Assembly: GCF_001373415.1 (NCBI RefSeq)
Contig: NZ_CDSE01000012.1
Coordinates: 1 to 54,376, forward strand
DNA from: Paenibacillus dakarensis
GTDB lineage: Bacteria > Bacillota > Bacilli > Paenibacillales > Paenibacillaceae
DNA: 54,376 nucleotides
Direction: 5' to 3'
This document shows positions 1-8,895 of the stretch, piece by piece. The position numbers were made by a program, and so were the translations under genes. The stretch's first letter is position 1. Each line of letters starts with the position of its first letter. Under the pieces are notes generated by a model. That model was not told the origin of the DNA. It saw only the letters and a program-made list of their open reading frames with translations, and ran no database searches.

Positions 1-240
1 CTACTTCGTAAGCATATGCTTATACCCCAAAAAGTGACGTGAAGCTTTTTAGCAACACCGATTACTTTCCGGGGACCCCGATAAAACATTGGGGACTAAT
101 CGCAAATGATGTTTCGTATCTAGTTTTCAGGGAGTCAAGATGATCTTTCTAAAGTACAAGTGACTTTTGAACAGCACATATGACTTTCAGTATTTGGCGA
201 TGCTGAAACCTGATTTATAGCATTTGTTTTACAAATGCAT
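1..240. other. Leader region upstream of 5S rRNA, no gene seen
   Basis: No credible ORF or RNA gene is visible here. Because a 5S rRNA follows directly on the plus strand, this is most likely spacer between 23S and 5S. I could not recognise a 23S 3' end in it, so the assignment is inference from position only. Confidence 0.4.
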
Positions 241-358
241 GTTTGGTGGCGATAGCGGAAGGGTTCCACGCGTACCCATCCCGAACACGACCGTTAAGCC
301 TTCCAGCGCCGATGGTACTTGGACCGAAGGGTCCCGGGAGAGTAGGACGTCGCCAAGC
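241..358 (+). rRNA. rrf: 5S ribosomal RNA
   Basis: About 117 nt with the usual Firmicute 5S layout. The 5' end TTTGGTGGCGATAGCGG pairs with the 3' end CGTCGCCAAGC. The conserved loop CCCATCCCGAACACG and the GGGAGAGTAGGACG block are both present. A strong intrinsic terminator follows at once, so this is the last gene of an rRNA operon whose 16S and 23S lie outside the window to the left. Confidence 0.96.
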
Positions 359-368
359 GAACAACCTG

Positions 369-401
369 AAAACACTACCGATTTTATCGGTAGTGTTTTT
401 T
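369..401 (+). terminator. rRNA operon terminator
   Basis: A perfect 14-bp stem (AAAACACTACCGAT / ATCGGTAGTGTTTT) with a 3-nt loop and a T run, eleven bases after the 5S 3' end. It ends the rRNA transcript and separates it from the convergent minus-strand regulator gene. Confidence 0.93.
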
Positions 402-445
402 GTTGCAGAGAACTTAAGAACAACATGAATCTCCGATTAGAATCC

Positions 446-2764
446 TTAATTCATAAGATTACGGTACTGAATCGGAGTCAGACCTTCATTTCGCTTAAAT
501 TTACGGATAAAGTTAGTGGAGTCGATATAACCAACCTCGAACAAAATATCTTTCAGCGTAAGCTCGGTTGTTTTCAGCAGCTGCTTAGCCTCCTGCATCC
601 GTAAACCATCTATATAACGCATAAGGGACTCACCTGTCTGATTCTTAAAGAAACGAGTAGCATAAGAAGCTGAAATGCCGAACTGGTCAGCAATGCTTTT
701 TAAAGAGAGCGACTGGTTTTTATAGTTTTCATCAATAAAAGCTTTGATCTGTTCAAGCAGTTCCGTGTTTCCGCTTTCTTTTTTGCTGCTGGTGGTAATG
801 CAGACCTGAAGGCAGATGTCCGTGATTAACCGTTCCAGCTCCTCTATCGTTTCCAGATGTGGAACGAATAATTTACCCAAGGACTCATTGGCTGCTTCGT
901 CAAGCTCGATCTCCAACTCAATGAGCGTCTTAGCCACATTGTTGACGATATCAAAACAGATAAACAAAGCAATCTCCACACTCATGTTCTGATCCTTGAT
1001 GTATGTCATGGCTTTTTGTACTGCTTCTGCCACCGTGGATTGATCGCCTTGTCGAATGGATTTAACCAATTGATCTAAAATTTCTACAGGATATGACCGC
1101 TTTGATACATCATTGCGTTCGATGTCAGGGTAATATATGATCCGGCTGCCGCCATGCATCAGCCGATAGCGTGCAGCGTGGCTCGCTTCGATAAAGGATT
1201 GCGAAATCCGATTAACCTCAGGATAAGTGCATCCGACGCCTATCGTGACGGTAAATCGGAAATAATGCCGGATGAGAGACATCACTTGTTCAGCATATTG
1301 GCGAAGGATAGCCTCTTTATTTTGAACGTCTTTCAGATTTAGTATAAATACCATGCTGCGTCCGTCTAAAAGCTCAGCTCCACAGCTTTGCCCGATTCCG
1401 TCAGCTGCTTCCTCAAGAACCTTCATGAGACTGCTTTTAAGATGACTCTGCATGGCATCTGAATATTCTGCCCGGAATGCTTCATAATCATCGATATATA
1501 ACAAAAATACAGCAAAGAAGGGATCGAACAGCGGCAGATTAGCGGAATAAAGATAACTGTTAATATCTTCTCTGGTTTTATATTTTCCACGGATCAGAGA
1601 GAGTACAAATTGCTCCCTTAACTCAATTGCTTGGTGATGAAGCTGGTGGATAAGCCCCTCGTTTTCACGGATCATATTGGCTACAGCTGATGAAATGACT
1701 TCCAGTTCGTCTTTTTTGCCTGGAGGTGGAGATAGAGGTACAGCCGGATATTGCTCAGCAATTACTCGCATAAGCTTTTGAAGCGGCTTATAATTTTGAA
1801 CCGACAGGGCGGTCGCAAAGGCTACACCAAAAAGAAAGATAGCAAATACGGTAATGTTATAGATGTCTTTTACTTGATCCACTTTGTACATAATTTGATC
1901 TGAAGGAAGAGCTGCAAGATAGCGATAACTCTTTGTCGAGGAATTCTTTTTGGCAACTGTGTATTCCTTGTTCTGATAAAGGAACTGATTAATACTCCAT
2001 GGTTTGAGGTCTCCTGGCATTTTGCTGGTTAGAGCGTTCATGAGACCCTTATTCGTGGTACCTCGGTTAAAAGTATAAATATTCTGGCTCTGTTCACCAA
2101 AAATATACACGGAACCGTTATAATCACCGAGTACATTGGCGGCTAGCTGGTTGAAGGATTCTTCAGGAATAAGAAACATTACTGTGCCGTAAGGGGTATC
2201 AGCGCTGCCTACCAATGGGACAGAATAGACGACATAATTTTGTTCTGCAACCTGATTGACCAGCACTGAATCCATAGGACGCATGACAGGCGACGAGATG
2301 GAAGCGCTATCAAAAATAAATTGATCTTGATCCCAATGCTTGAAACGAAAGATATCGTTAAAAAAATGGTTAATCTCATAGGTTCCGCTAGCGGCATAGA
2401 GAGTGTCTGCTTTGCGGCTGTTATAATGAATGACAATATCCGAAATAAAACGGTTGGTGGAGAGGAACTGTTTCAATTCATCGATCGCCAGGTAGGAGCC
2501 GTAGCCCGTTGACGTCGTCTTAAAAGGTGTGAGATTCTTATGATTCGAAATTTGATGTGCCATCCGATCCATTTCTTGAATCCGCTGATCAAGGGCATTT
2601 CGAAATTGATCGAGTGAATTCACCATGCTGTGTCGGACTTCGTCACTCATAGAACTTAATACCAGATTGTATACAACACCGCTCATGATCGACAGAGATA
2701 TTACCGTTATGAATATGTAAGACATGAAATATCGGTAGAATCGCTGGCTTTTGATCATGCGCAA
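446..2764 (-). CDS. Membrane-anchored AraC-family regulator
   Basis: The 772-residue protein combines an extracytoplasmic sensor with a DNA-binding tail. An N-terminal membrane segment (about 12-34) is followed by an external region of about 260 residues, a second membrane segment (about 298-320), a cytoplasmic linker/helical region, a degenerate cyclase-like middle and a C-terminal AraC HTH (about 670-770, ending in a GYIDSTNFIRKFKR-type motif). This architecture is typical of Paenibacillus regulators next to LplABC-like sugar importers. It sits 83 bp downstream of the solute-binding protein gene on the same strand, so it probably senses the transported glycan (directly or through the binding protein) and controls this operon. 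The ligand cannot be read from sequence. Confidence 0.9.
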   Translation of the reverse strand: MRMIKSQRFYRYFMSYIFITVISLSIMSGVVYNLVLSSMSDEVRHSMVNSLDQFRNALDQRIQEMDRMAHQISNHKNLTPFKTTSTGYGSYLAIDELKQFLSTNRFISDIVIHYNSRKADTLYAASGTYEINHFFNDIFRFKHWDQDQFIFDSASISSPVMRPMDSVLVNQVAEQNYVVYSVPLVGSADTPYGTVMFLIPEESFNQLAANVLGDYNGSVYIFGEQSQNIYTFNRGTTNKGLMNALTSKMPGDLKPWSINQFLYQNKEYTVAKKNSSTKSYRYLAALPSDQIMYKVDQVKDIYNITVFAIFLFGVAFATALSVQNYKPLQKLMRVIAEQYPAVPLSPPPGKKDELEVISSAVANMIRENEGLIHQLHHQAIELREQFVLSLIRGKYKTREDINSYLYSANLPLFDPFFAVFLLYIDDYEAFRAEYSDAMQSHLKSSLMKVLEEAADGIGQSCGAELLDGRSMVFILNLKDVQNKEAILRQYAEQVMSLIRHYFRFTVTIGVGCTYPEVNRISQSFIEASHAARYRLMHGGSRIIYYPDIERNDVSKRSYPVEILDQLVKSIRQGDQSTVAEAVQKAMTYIKDQNMSVEIALFICFDIVNNVAKTLIELEIELDEAANESLGKLFVPHLETIEELERLITDICLQVCITTSSKKESGNTELLEQIKAFIDENYKNQSLSLKSIADQFGISASYATRFFKNQTGESLMRYIDGLRMQEAKQLLKTTELTLKDILFEVGYIDSTNFIRKFKRNEGLTPIQYRNLMN

Positions 2765-2847
2765 CTTGGCCTCCCGTCATAAAGGATGATTGTACAGCAA
2801 CGATCGGGAAAGAAGAAAGCATCCCGATCGTCAGCTGCACAATATCA

Positions 2848-4485
2848 TTAATTCTGTTTATAACGATTATACGCATTTTTGTAAATTTCCATATACCGCT
2901 CAAGACCCATTTGGTTTATAGTGCTAACGTAGTTATCCCATTCATTAAAGGAAGCATTACCGGAAACGAATTTGGCTCTCATCTCAGTTACGTAGCTGTT
3001 AATGTCTGCTCCCAGTGTACCCATATCCTCGTTCTCCTCGGCTGTAAAAGAGAAGGCTGGCCATATTTCTTCAGGAATAAATGGATCGAATTTTTCAGCG
3101 GCTTTTACCGCTTCGGGTGTGCTCTCCGCACCCTTGAAAAATTTTTCTTGGACAACATTGGGGTAACCGCCTCCTGGCCATACAACATACTTAATCAATG
3201 CTTGCTCGAAAGTAAGTCCGCTTGGGTCCTTGATGATTTCATCCGTATATTCATACTGTCCGTCAGCCGTGACATTATATGACTTCCCTTCAAAGCCCAT
3301 GAAGAACATTTTACTGCCTTCTTCACCATACAGGTGATCAATCCATCGAACGGTTTCAATAGGATTCGGATTTTTATCAGTAATGACAAAAGCGCCTGGA
3401 TTAGCTAAAGGTGATCCCGTTGCAGCCCAGATTTGATCTCCGTGAGGCCCTTTCAATGCTGTGGCTCCAATATAATCATCCTGGCTCATCAGCGTATAAG
3501 GACTTGTCGTTATGGTTGAACCATAGATGCCTTCAGCACCCTTGGCATAAAATTGATTAGCCTGGACAGTAAAAATGTCCTCACCGATTAACTTTTCTTT
3601 ATACAGCTTGTTCATGAATTCCAGCATTTCTTTATAATTCGGGTCGGTCGGAATAAAGCGGAGTTCTTCGGATTCCGGCTTCTGATCCACATTAGGATTT
3701 CGGATTCCGTGATTGCTCAGCCCCCAAGAGCCCTTTAAATAGTTCATCAAGGGATCAATCCCGACAGCCATGTAAGGAATTTCGTCCTGTTGCCCGTTTT
3801 TGTTCGGATCCTTTTCTTTAAAAGCTTTCAGCATGTTATAAAAATCATCCGTCGTTTGAGGCTCATTCAAGCCAAGCTCATCCAGCCAGGTTTGTTTGAT
3901 CCACATTTTTGAACCCGAGTGCACTGATTTAAATTCCGGATCATAAATACCAGGGAAGGAGTAAATGTTGCCGTCTGGCATCGTCAGACCCTTTTTAATT
4001 TCAGGGTATTTATCTAAAAGCGCTTTCAAATTTGGTGCATATTGATCAATTAAATCATTCAGTTTGATGAAAATTCCCTCTTGACCGTATTTCTGAAGAT
4101 CAGCAAGCGGAATGCCTGCCGTGAAAAAGGCATGTGGGTAATCGCCACCAGCCAGCAATATGTTACGTTTTTCCGTCATCGTATCACTCGGTACCATTTC
4201 CCACTCAACCTTGATGTTGGTCATTTTTTCGTATTCCTGCCACAGCATGGTTTTGTTCCAATCAGGAGCAGTGGTAGGCGCCTTGCCAGCGATCATCTTC
4301 AAAGTGATCGGTTCCTTGACAATCGGAAGACCCGTAGGGTTCAAGTTGCTGGAAACCTCGGGCGCTTCGCCCTCCGTAGATCCTTTAGAGCCTCCGCCGC
4401 TGCAGCCAGCGAGGATTGAAAATGACAGTACTGCAACCAGCGATATTTTTAGACCGGATAGAAACAGCTTCATGGATTTACTCAT
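2848..4485 (-). CDS. Extracellular solute-binding lipoprotein (LplA-like)
   Basis: The 545-residue protein has a lipoprotein signal peptide with lipobox ILAGC (Cys at about 28) and then a Gly/Ser-rich tether. The body is a type-1 extracellular binding protein of the large LplA class (usual length 500-560), with the TMTEKRNILLAGGDYPHAFF-like region characteristic of the family. It lies directly downstream of two permease genes on the same strand, so it is the capture subunit of a CUT1-type carbohydrate importer. The order permease-permease-binding protein-regulator matches Paenibacillus glycan uptake loci. No ATPase is encoded here; such systems usually share an MsmX-type ATPase. The substrate is unknown. 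Confidence 0.93.
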   Translation of the reverse strand: MSKSMKLFLSGLKISLVAVLSFSILAGCSGGGSKGSTEGEAPEVSSNLNPTGLPIVKEPITLKMIAGKAPTTAPDWNKTMLWQEYEKMTNIKVEWEMVPSDTMTEKRNILLAGGDYPHAFFTAGIPLADLQKYGQEGIFIKLNDLIDQYAPNLKALLDKYPEIKKGLTMPDGNIYSFPGIYDPEFKSVHSGSKMWIKQTWLDELGLNEPQTTDDFYNMLKAFKEKDPNKNGQQDEIPYMAVGIDPLMNYLKGSWGLSNHGIRNPNVDQKPESEELRFIPTDPNYKEMLEFMNKLYKEKLIGEDIFTVQANQFYAKGAEGIYGSTITTSPYTLMSQDDYIGATALKGPHGDQIWAATGSPLANPGAFVITDKNPNPIETVRWIDHLYGEEGSKMFFMGFEGKSYNVTADGQYEYTDEIIKDPSGLTFEQALIKYVVWPGGGYPNVVQEKFFKGAESTPEAVKAAEKFDPFIPEEIWPAFSFTAEENEDMGTLGADINSYVTEMRAKFVSGNASFNEWDNYVSTINQMGLERYMEIYKNAYNRYKQN

Positions 4486-4515
4486 AATAAGCCCCCTTAA
4501 TATATGAATTGAAGT

Positions 4516-5400
4516 TTAACCTTTGATCGCTCCAATGACCATGCCTTTTACAAAATAACGTTGAAGAAAAGGATACAGCATCAATATTGGCAGATTGGCC
4601 ACAATGACAAGTGCGTATTTGATCGACTCCGCCTCCATAATGGTTTTGGCCAGCGATTCCTCACTGGTCTGGATCATGTCCTGCATGTTGCTTTGAATCA
4701 GAATTTCTCTTAGAAGGAGCTGAAGCGGATATTTGTCCCTCTCTGTCAGATAGATCAATGCACTGAAGAAGGAGTTCCAGTGTGCAACGCTGTAAAAAAG
4801 AGTCATGACCGCCACAATAGGCATTGAGAGAGGGAGGATGATTCTAAGCAAAATTTTGAAGTTACCGCAGCCGTCGATTTGGGCCGATTCCTGGATTTCA
4901 AACGGGATACTCTGCTGGAAGAAGGTCCGCATAATTATAATATTCCAGACAGCTACCGCGTTAGGGATAATCAGTGCCCACATCGTGTTGGTCATTCCGA
5001 GGTCCTTAACGATCAGATAAGTCGGAATTAACCCGCCGCTAAAGAACATGGTAAAAACAAAGAGTGCAGTGAATATGCTGCGTCCACGAAAATCTTTTCG
5101 GGACAGGGGATAAGCTGCCAAAATGGTCATAACCACATTGACGATCGTGCCTACAACGGTATAAAGAATGGTGTTCATATAGCCCTTCAGAATTTCTTTA
5201 TTCGCAAATACTTTTTCATAACCGGTGAAGTTTATTTCTTTGGGAAAAAGCCATACCTCGCCTTTAACAACGGCAGCCGGACTGCTGATCGATGCTACGG
5301 CCACAAAGATAAGTGGGTAGAGGACAATGATTAGAACGATGGCCAGAAGAGTATAGTTAATGATGTCAAAGAGGCGGTCGCCCGCAGATTCTTTTACCAT
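4516..5400 (-). CDS. Carbohydrate ABC transporter permease (LplC-like)
   Basis: 294 residues, about six membrane helices. The EAA loop (ESAQIDGCGNFKILLRIILP) that docks the ATPase is at about 185-205. The C-terminus KGMVIGAIKG is typical of LplC/YtcP permeases. Its start overlaps the 3' end of the preceding permease gene by 7 bp, which indicates translational coupling. It forms the heterodimeric channel with the upstream permease and takes substrate from the downstream lipoprotein. Confidence 0.94.
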   Translation of the reverse strand: MVKESAGDRLFDIINYTLLAIVLIIVLYPLIFVAVASISSPAAVVKGEVWLFPKEINFTGYEKVFANKEILKGYMNTILYTVVGTIVNVVMTILAAYPLSRKDFRGRSIFTALFVFTMFFSGGLIPTYLIVKDLGMTNTMWALIIPNAVAVWNIIIMRTFFQQSIPFEIQESAQIDGCGNFKILLRIILPLSMPIVAVMTLFYSVAHWNSFFSALIYLTERDKYPLQLLLREILIQSNMQDMIQTSEESLAKTIMEAESIKYALVIVANLPILMLYPFLQRYFVKGMVIGAIKG

Positions 5401-6365
5401 AGGCTTGTTTGTCCCACCTTTTTGGAAATGAAGTTGACCGTGACAAGCAAAATGAAGTTAATAATCGAATTAAACAGGCCGACGGCAGCAGAGAAGCTGT
5501 ACTGGGCACCTAATATCCCGCTCCGATATACATAGGTTGCAATAACGTCCGAGCTATCACGGTTTAGATCATTTTGCATGAGGAAGACCTTTTCAAACCC
5601 TACTGCCATTATGGATCCGACGTTCATAATAAGCAAAATGATAATGGTTGGCAGAATGCCGGGCAGGTTGATGTGCCAGATTCGTTTTATGCGGGAAGCG
5701 CCGTCCACCTTGGCAGCGTCATGAAGCTGCGGATCGATGCCGGTCAGGGCAGCTAAATAAATGATGGAGCTCCATCCCATGGACTGCCAGACACCGGAAA
5801 ATACATAAATAGTCTTGAACCATCCAGGCTGAGTCATAAAAGCAACCGGGTCACCGCCGAACAAGCGAATGATCGTATTGATCATGCCGGAATTGGGATC
5901 GAGAAAAATGAACAACATACCCACAAGCACTACAGTAGATAAAAAGTGAGGGGCATAGGTGACCGTTTGAATGGTCTTCTTAAATTTCTTGCTTTGCACC
6001 TCGTTGATCATGAGTGCGAGTAGGATAGGGACTGGAAAGCCCACCGCTAACTCATAAAGACCGATTTCAAGCGTGTTCGTAATCAATCTTTCAAAATAGT
6101 AGCTGTCAAAAAAACGTTCAAAATGTTTAAAGCCTACCCAAGGACTGTCTGTAATCCCTTTTGACGCGATGAAGTCTTTAAATGCGATCTGCACACCATA
6201 CATGGGTATATAATGAAAAATAATGTAATACACCACAACAGGGAGGATGAGCAGATACAGCTCCCAGTTCTTCCAGAGGGTTCTGGTTCGGGAGAGGGAG
6301 CGAGCGGCAGACGGCTCTTTTTGCAATGATTGTTGCACTTCAGTTTTAATCAAAAACCTCATCAC
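5394..6365 (-). CDS. Carbohydrate ABC transporter permease (LplB-like)
   Basis: 323 residues with about six membrane helices. The LplB-type opening after the first helix (FHYIPMYGVQIAFKDF) is present, and the EAA loop (AAKVDGASRIKRIWHINLPG) lies at about 230-250. First gene of the operon. The extreme N-terminus is uncertain: a strong ribosome site (AAGGAGG) lies only a few bases before the GTG/ATG pair at 6365/6362, so a slightly later TTG at 6353 would have better spacing. The upstream 180 bp has no other gene and should hold the operon promoter. Confidence 0.93.
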   Translation of the reverse strand: MMRFLIKTEVQQSLQKEPSAARSLSRTRTLWKNWELYLLILPVVVYYIIFHYIPMYGVQIAFKDFIASKGITDSPWVGFKHFERFFDSYYFERLITNTLEIGLYELAVGFPVPILLALMINEVQSKKFKKTIQTVTYAPHFLSTVVLVGMLFIFLDPNSGMINTIIRLFGGDPVAFMTQPGWFKTIYVFSGVWQSMGWSSIIYLAALTGIDPQLHDAAKVDGASRIKRIWHINLPGILPTIIILLIMNVGSIMAVGFEKVFLMQNDLNRDSSDVIATYVYRSGILGAQYSFSAAVGLFNSIINFILLVTVNFISKKVGQTSLW

Positions 6366-6546
6366 CTCCTTCTCCAGGTTTGAAAATGTGTCGAGTTGTT
6401 GAAAAATAATGTACCGGACATTGGTTTTTTTGTATATCTGCAGTAATTTCTTGATCGGCTTTTCTTTACAAACGCCAGGTTTTTAAGGTACAAAGTTAGA
6501 AAATAGGGCATAGCGAATGAAAAGAACAATTTTTTTAAAAAAGTTA

Positions 6547-6575
6547 TTGACCTGTATCTAGTGATATGATATATT
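6547..6575 (+). promoter_or_regulatory. Sigma-A promoter of the tRNA cluster
   Basis: A TTGACC -35 box (6547-6552) and TATATT -10 box (6570-6575) with 17-bp spacing, about 90 bp upstream of the first tRNA. An AT-rich run precedes the -35 and could act as an UP element. No rRNA gene lies immediately before the tRNAs, so the cluster appears to be transcribed independently. Confidence 0.75.
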
Positions 6576-6665
6576 AAATGAGTCGCCGCTGAGAGATGGT
6601 GTACAAAATAAAGTACCTAACGAATTGTATGTAGAGGTATTTTATACGTAAGAATTTTAAATTAT

Positions 6666-6740
6666 GGCCCGTTGGTCAAGGGGTTAAGACACCTCCCTTT
6701 CACGGAGGTAACAGGGGTTCGAATCCCCTACGGGTCACCA
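6666..6740 (+). tRNA. tRNA-Glu (TTC)
   Basis: Cloverleaf with a 7-bp acceptor stem (GGCCCGT / ACGGGTC), anticodon TTC in CCTTTCACGG, T-loop GGTTCGAATCC and encoded CCA. First gene of an eight-tRNA cluster. Confidence 0.96.
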
Positions 6741-6755
6741 CTTACTTACTTGCTT

Positions 6756-6790
6756 CAGGGGATGAGAACCCCAACGGTTCGTCGGAGCAT
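6756..6790 (+). repeat. Inter-tRNA spacer repeat, copy 1
   Basis: The spacer between tRNA-Glu and tRNA-Val carries a GATGAGAAC block followed by GGTTCGTCGGAGCAT. The same arrangement recurs at 7079-7113. It sits between processed tRNAs and has no coding potential. Confidence 0.7.
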
Positions 6791-6796
6791 TTATAT

Positions 6797-6872
6797 GGAG
6801 GCTTAGCTCAGCTGGGAGAGCATCTGCCTTACAAGCAGAGGGTCGGGGGTTCGAACCCCTCAGCCTCCACCA
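6797..6872 (+). tRNA. tRNA-Val (TAC)
   Basis: 76 nt. Acceptor GGAGGCT / AGCCTCC, D-arm TAGCTCAGCTGGGAGAGC, anticodon TAC in CCTTACAAGC, encoded CCA. Confidence 0.96.
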
Positions 6873-6897
6873 TTGAATTTTTGAAGTTGTTGAATAC

Positions 6898-6973
<76 letters not shown>

Positions 6974-6986
6974 GATAATATATTGG

Positions 6987-7063
6987 GGAACTGTGGTGTA
7001 GAGGCCTAACATGCCTGCCTGTCACGCAGGAGATCGCGGGTTCGAATCCCGTCAGTTCCGCCA
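6987..7063 (+). tRNA. tRNA-Asp (GTC)
   Basis: 77 nt. Acceptor GGAACTG / CAGTTCC with discriminator G, anticodon GTC in CCTGTCACGC, encoded CCA. A 15-nt copy of its 3' end recurs in the spacer at 7158-7172. Confidence 0.96.
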
Positions 7064-7078
7064 CTATTGAATTAACAT

Positions 7079-7113
7079 CAGGGTGAGAATCCGAAATGGG
7101 TTCGTCGGAGCAT
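7079..7113 (+). repeat. Inter-tRNA spacer repeat, copy 2
   Basis: Second copy of the spacer motif at 6756-6790: GGTGAGAATCC, then GGGTTCGTCGGAGCAT. The 3' half is identical over 15 bases and the 5' half is diverged. Confidence 0.7.
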
Positions 7114-7157
7114 AAACTTCGGGAGGAATACTTCGCAGTCTCGAACGAAGAGAGAGT

Positions 7158-7172
7158 ATCCCGTCAGTTCCG
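7158..7172 (+). repeat. Partial tRNA-Asp 3' end duplicate
   Basis: ATCCCGTCAGTTCCG repeats the T-arm/acceptor 3' half of the tRNA-Asp gene at 6987-7063, without CCA and without a matching 5' half. It looks like the remains of a duplicated or deleted tRNA gene in the 135-bp spacer before tRNA-Lys. Confidence 0.6.
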
Positions 7173-7198
7173 TAATCCATTCTCTAGTCTTTTATTGA

Positions 7199-7274
7199 GA
7201 GCCATTAGCTCAGTTGGTAGAGCACCTGACTTTTAATCAGGGTGTCGAAGGTTCGAGTCCTTCATGGCTCACCA
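7199..7274 (+). tRNA. tRNA-Lys (TTT)
   Basis: 76 nt. Acceptor GAGCCAT / ATGGCTC, anticodon TTT in GACTTTTAATC, T-arm AAGGTTCGAGTCCTT, encoded CCA. Confidence 0.96.
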
Positions 7275-7289
7275 TTAGTTTTAACTTGT

Positions 7290-7373
7290 GCGCGTGTGGC
7301 GGAATTGGCAGACGCACTAGACTTAGGATCTAGCGTCTTTGACGTGGGGGTTCGAGTCCCTTCACGCGCACCA
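7290..7373 (+). tRNA. tRNA-Leu (TAG)
   Basis: 84 nt class II tRNA with a long variable arm. Acceptor GCGCGTG / CACGCGC, anticodon TAG in GACTTAGGATC, encoded CCA. Confidence 0.96.
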
Positions 7374-7380
7374 TGCTTTC

Positions 7381-7452
7381 GCGGACGTGGCTCAGCGGTA
7401 GAGCATCGCCTTGCCAAGGCGAGGGTCGCGGGTTCGATTCCCGTCGTCCGCT
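7381..7452 (+). tRNA. tRNA-Gly (GCC)
   Basis: Acceptor GCGGACG / CGTCCGC with discriminator T; anticodon GCC in CTTGCCAAG. CCA is not encoded (TTTTTA follows), unlike the six tRNAs before it, so CCA must be added after transcription. Confidence 0.95.
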
Positions 7453-7469
7453 TTTTATATATAAAATAA

Positions 7470-7543
7470 CGGGATGTAGCTCAGCTTGGTAGAGCACCTG
7501 GTTTGGGACCAGGGGGTCGCATGTTCAAATCGTGTCATCCCGA
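7470..7543 (+). tRNA. tRNA-Pro (TGG)
   Basis: Acceptor CGGGATG / CATCCCG with discriminator A; anticodon TGG in GTTTGGGAC. CCA is not encoded. Last gene of the cluster, 14 bp before its terminator. Confidence 0.95.
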
Positions 7544-7557
7544 TTATGATATATAGC

Positions 7558-7588
7558 AAAAGGGTGCTGGAATTTCAGCACCCTTTTG
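7558..7588 (+). terminator. tRNA cluster terminator
   Basis: A perfect 12-bp stem AAAAGGGTGCTG / CAGCACCCTTTT with a 6-nt loop directly after tRNA-Pro. Its A/T-flanked arms allow it to work in both directions. Confidence 0.9.
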
Positions 7589-7618
7589 TGTATAGAAATA
7601 TCACTTGAAAAGTGGACA

Positions 7619-7651
7619 CCAAGACCCCGCGAGTTAATCGCGGGGTCTTGG
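7619..7651 (-). terminator. Terminator of the M29 aminopeptidase gene
   Basis: A 13-bp stem CCAAGACCCCGCG / CGCGGGGTCTTGG with a 7-nt loop, 15 bp beyond the aminopeptidase stop codon on the minus strand. There is no long T run, so it may rely on stem strength. Confidence 0.65.
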
Positions 7652-7665
7652 TGTTTGGACAAGCT

Positions 7666-8895
7666 TTAAGCCCAGCTTCCATTGCGGAAGACTGGCTCTA
7701 TGGTTCCATCAAGCAGTTCTCCGTCAATTTCGAGGTCTGCTGAACCGATCATGAAATCGACATGGGTTAAACTTACATTTACACCTTTGGCTAAGAGCTC
7801 TTCTTTGCTCAGTTTTGTTCCGCCTTCGATATTAACAGGATAAGCACTGCCAAGTGCGAAGTGGCAGGAAGCATTCTCATCAACACCCGTATTGTAGAAG
7901 ACGCGGTTCATATGAGAGATTGGGGAGTCATAAGGGACGAGTGCCATCTCTCCAAGATAGGAAGCACCCTCATCCGTTTCGAGTAAAGATGTTAAATGTT
8001 CGAGCCCTGATTTGGCATCATATTCTACGACTTTGCCATCCTTAAAGGTTAAAGTGATTCCTTCAACAAGTCTTCCGTTCAGATTAAGAGGTAATGTGCT
8101 GGTTACCGTTCCGTTTACACCTGTACGCAAAGGCATCGTGTATATTTCTTCTGTTGGCATATTAGCAACAAAATATACACCAGACTCATTATAATCCCCG
8201 CCACCCAGCCAGAGATAGCCTTCAGGCATTTCCACATGCAAATCGGTTCCTGGTGCACGGTAATGAAATCTTTTATAACGCTTCTCATTCATATAATCCT
8301 GTCTCTTTTTAAGCTCACTAATATGTTCTCGCCAAGCAGCAACCGGATCTTCAGAATACACTCGATTCATCTGGAAGACCGCTTCCCACATAGCATCAAG
8401 GCGTTTCTCTTCAGGCAGATCTGCAAACACTTTATTTGCCCAAGCCAGTGTAGGTGCCTTAATCAGAGACCAGCTCACCTGGTTGTTGCGTACATAAGTT
8501 TGGTATTTTTCCCTTGCAACAGAAGCGGCTTTTACCGCCGTAGAGACTTTGGTGGAATCAATACCACGGAATAACTCAGGGTCCGGCACCTTAATGCTAA
8601 GCACAGCACCACCACCTTCAGCGAGTTGTTCCATCATATCTGCCTGCCACTTGGGATAATAACTAAATGAGTCGTCTGATGCTTTCTCATAACGGATACG
8701 GGTAATTCGCTCATCATCCCAATCAACTTGAACATATTTTGCACCGGCTTCATACGCCTTGGATACAATCAATCGGGTTAAATCAACGGTTTCGAGAGGT
8801 GCATTCACGATCAGTACCTGTCCGGGCTGAATGTTAACACCTACTTTAACAACAAGTTCAGCGTATTTTTCGAGCATGGTTTCAAAAGATTTCAT
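7666..8895 (-). CDS. M29-family leucyl aminopeptidase (AmpS/PepS type)
   Basis: 410 residues, the usual length for M29 cobalt/zinc aminopeptidases. The start is set at the ATG at 8895 (MKSFETMLEKYAELVV) because TGGAGGAATA sits just upstream; the open frame continues another 58 codons 5' but without family similarity. Family features: the IQPGQVLIVNAPLE opening, VQVDWDDE, the metal-binding region around MPTEEIYTMPLRTGVNG and VYFVANMP, the GEMALVPYDSPISHMNRVFYNTGVDENASCHFALG block with Glu/His/His ligands, and the THVDFMIG motif near the C-terminus. It removes N-terminal residues from peptides in the cytoplasm. Monocistronic, convergent with the tRNA cluster. Confidence 0.95.
   Translation of the reverse strand: MKSFETMLEKYAELVVKVGVNIQPGQVLIVNAPLETVDLTRLIVSKAYEAGAKYVQVDWDDERITRIRYEKASDDSFSYYPKWQADMMEQLAEGGGAVLSIKVPDPELFRGIDSTKVSTAVKAASVAREKYQTYVRNNQVSWSLIKAPTLAWANKVFADLPEEKRLDAMWEAVFQMNRVYSEDPVAAWREHISELKKRQDYMNEKRYKRFHYRAPGTDLHVEMPEGYLWLGGGDYNESGVYFVANMPTEEIYTMPLRTGVNGTVTSTLPLNLNGRLVEGITLTFKDGKVVEYDAKSGLEHLTSLLETDEGASYLGEMALVPYDSPISHMNRVFYNTGVDENASCHFALGSAYPVNIEGGTKLSKEELLAKGVNVSLTHVDFMIGSADLEIDGELLDGTIEPVFRNGSWA

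Noticed and set aside
224..604. 126-codon ORF and overlapping frames near the start of the window
   Set aside because: They run through the 5S rRNA, its terminator and the antisense of the regulator gene; no ribosome site or family similarity.
7242..7469. 75-codon plus-strand ORF over the tRNA cluster
   Set aside because: It lies across tRNA-Lys, tRNA-Leu and tRNA-Gly and its sequence is a by-product of their conserved arms.
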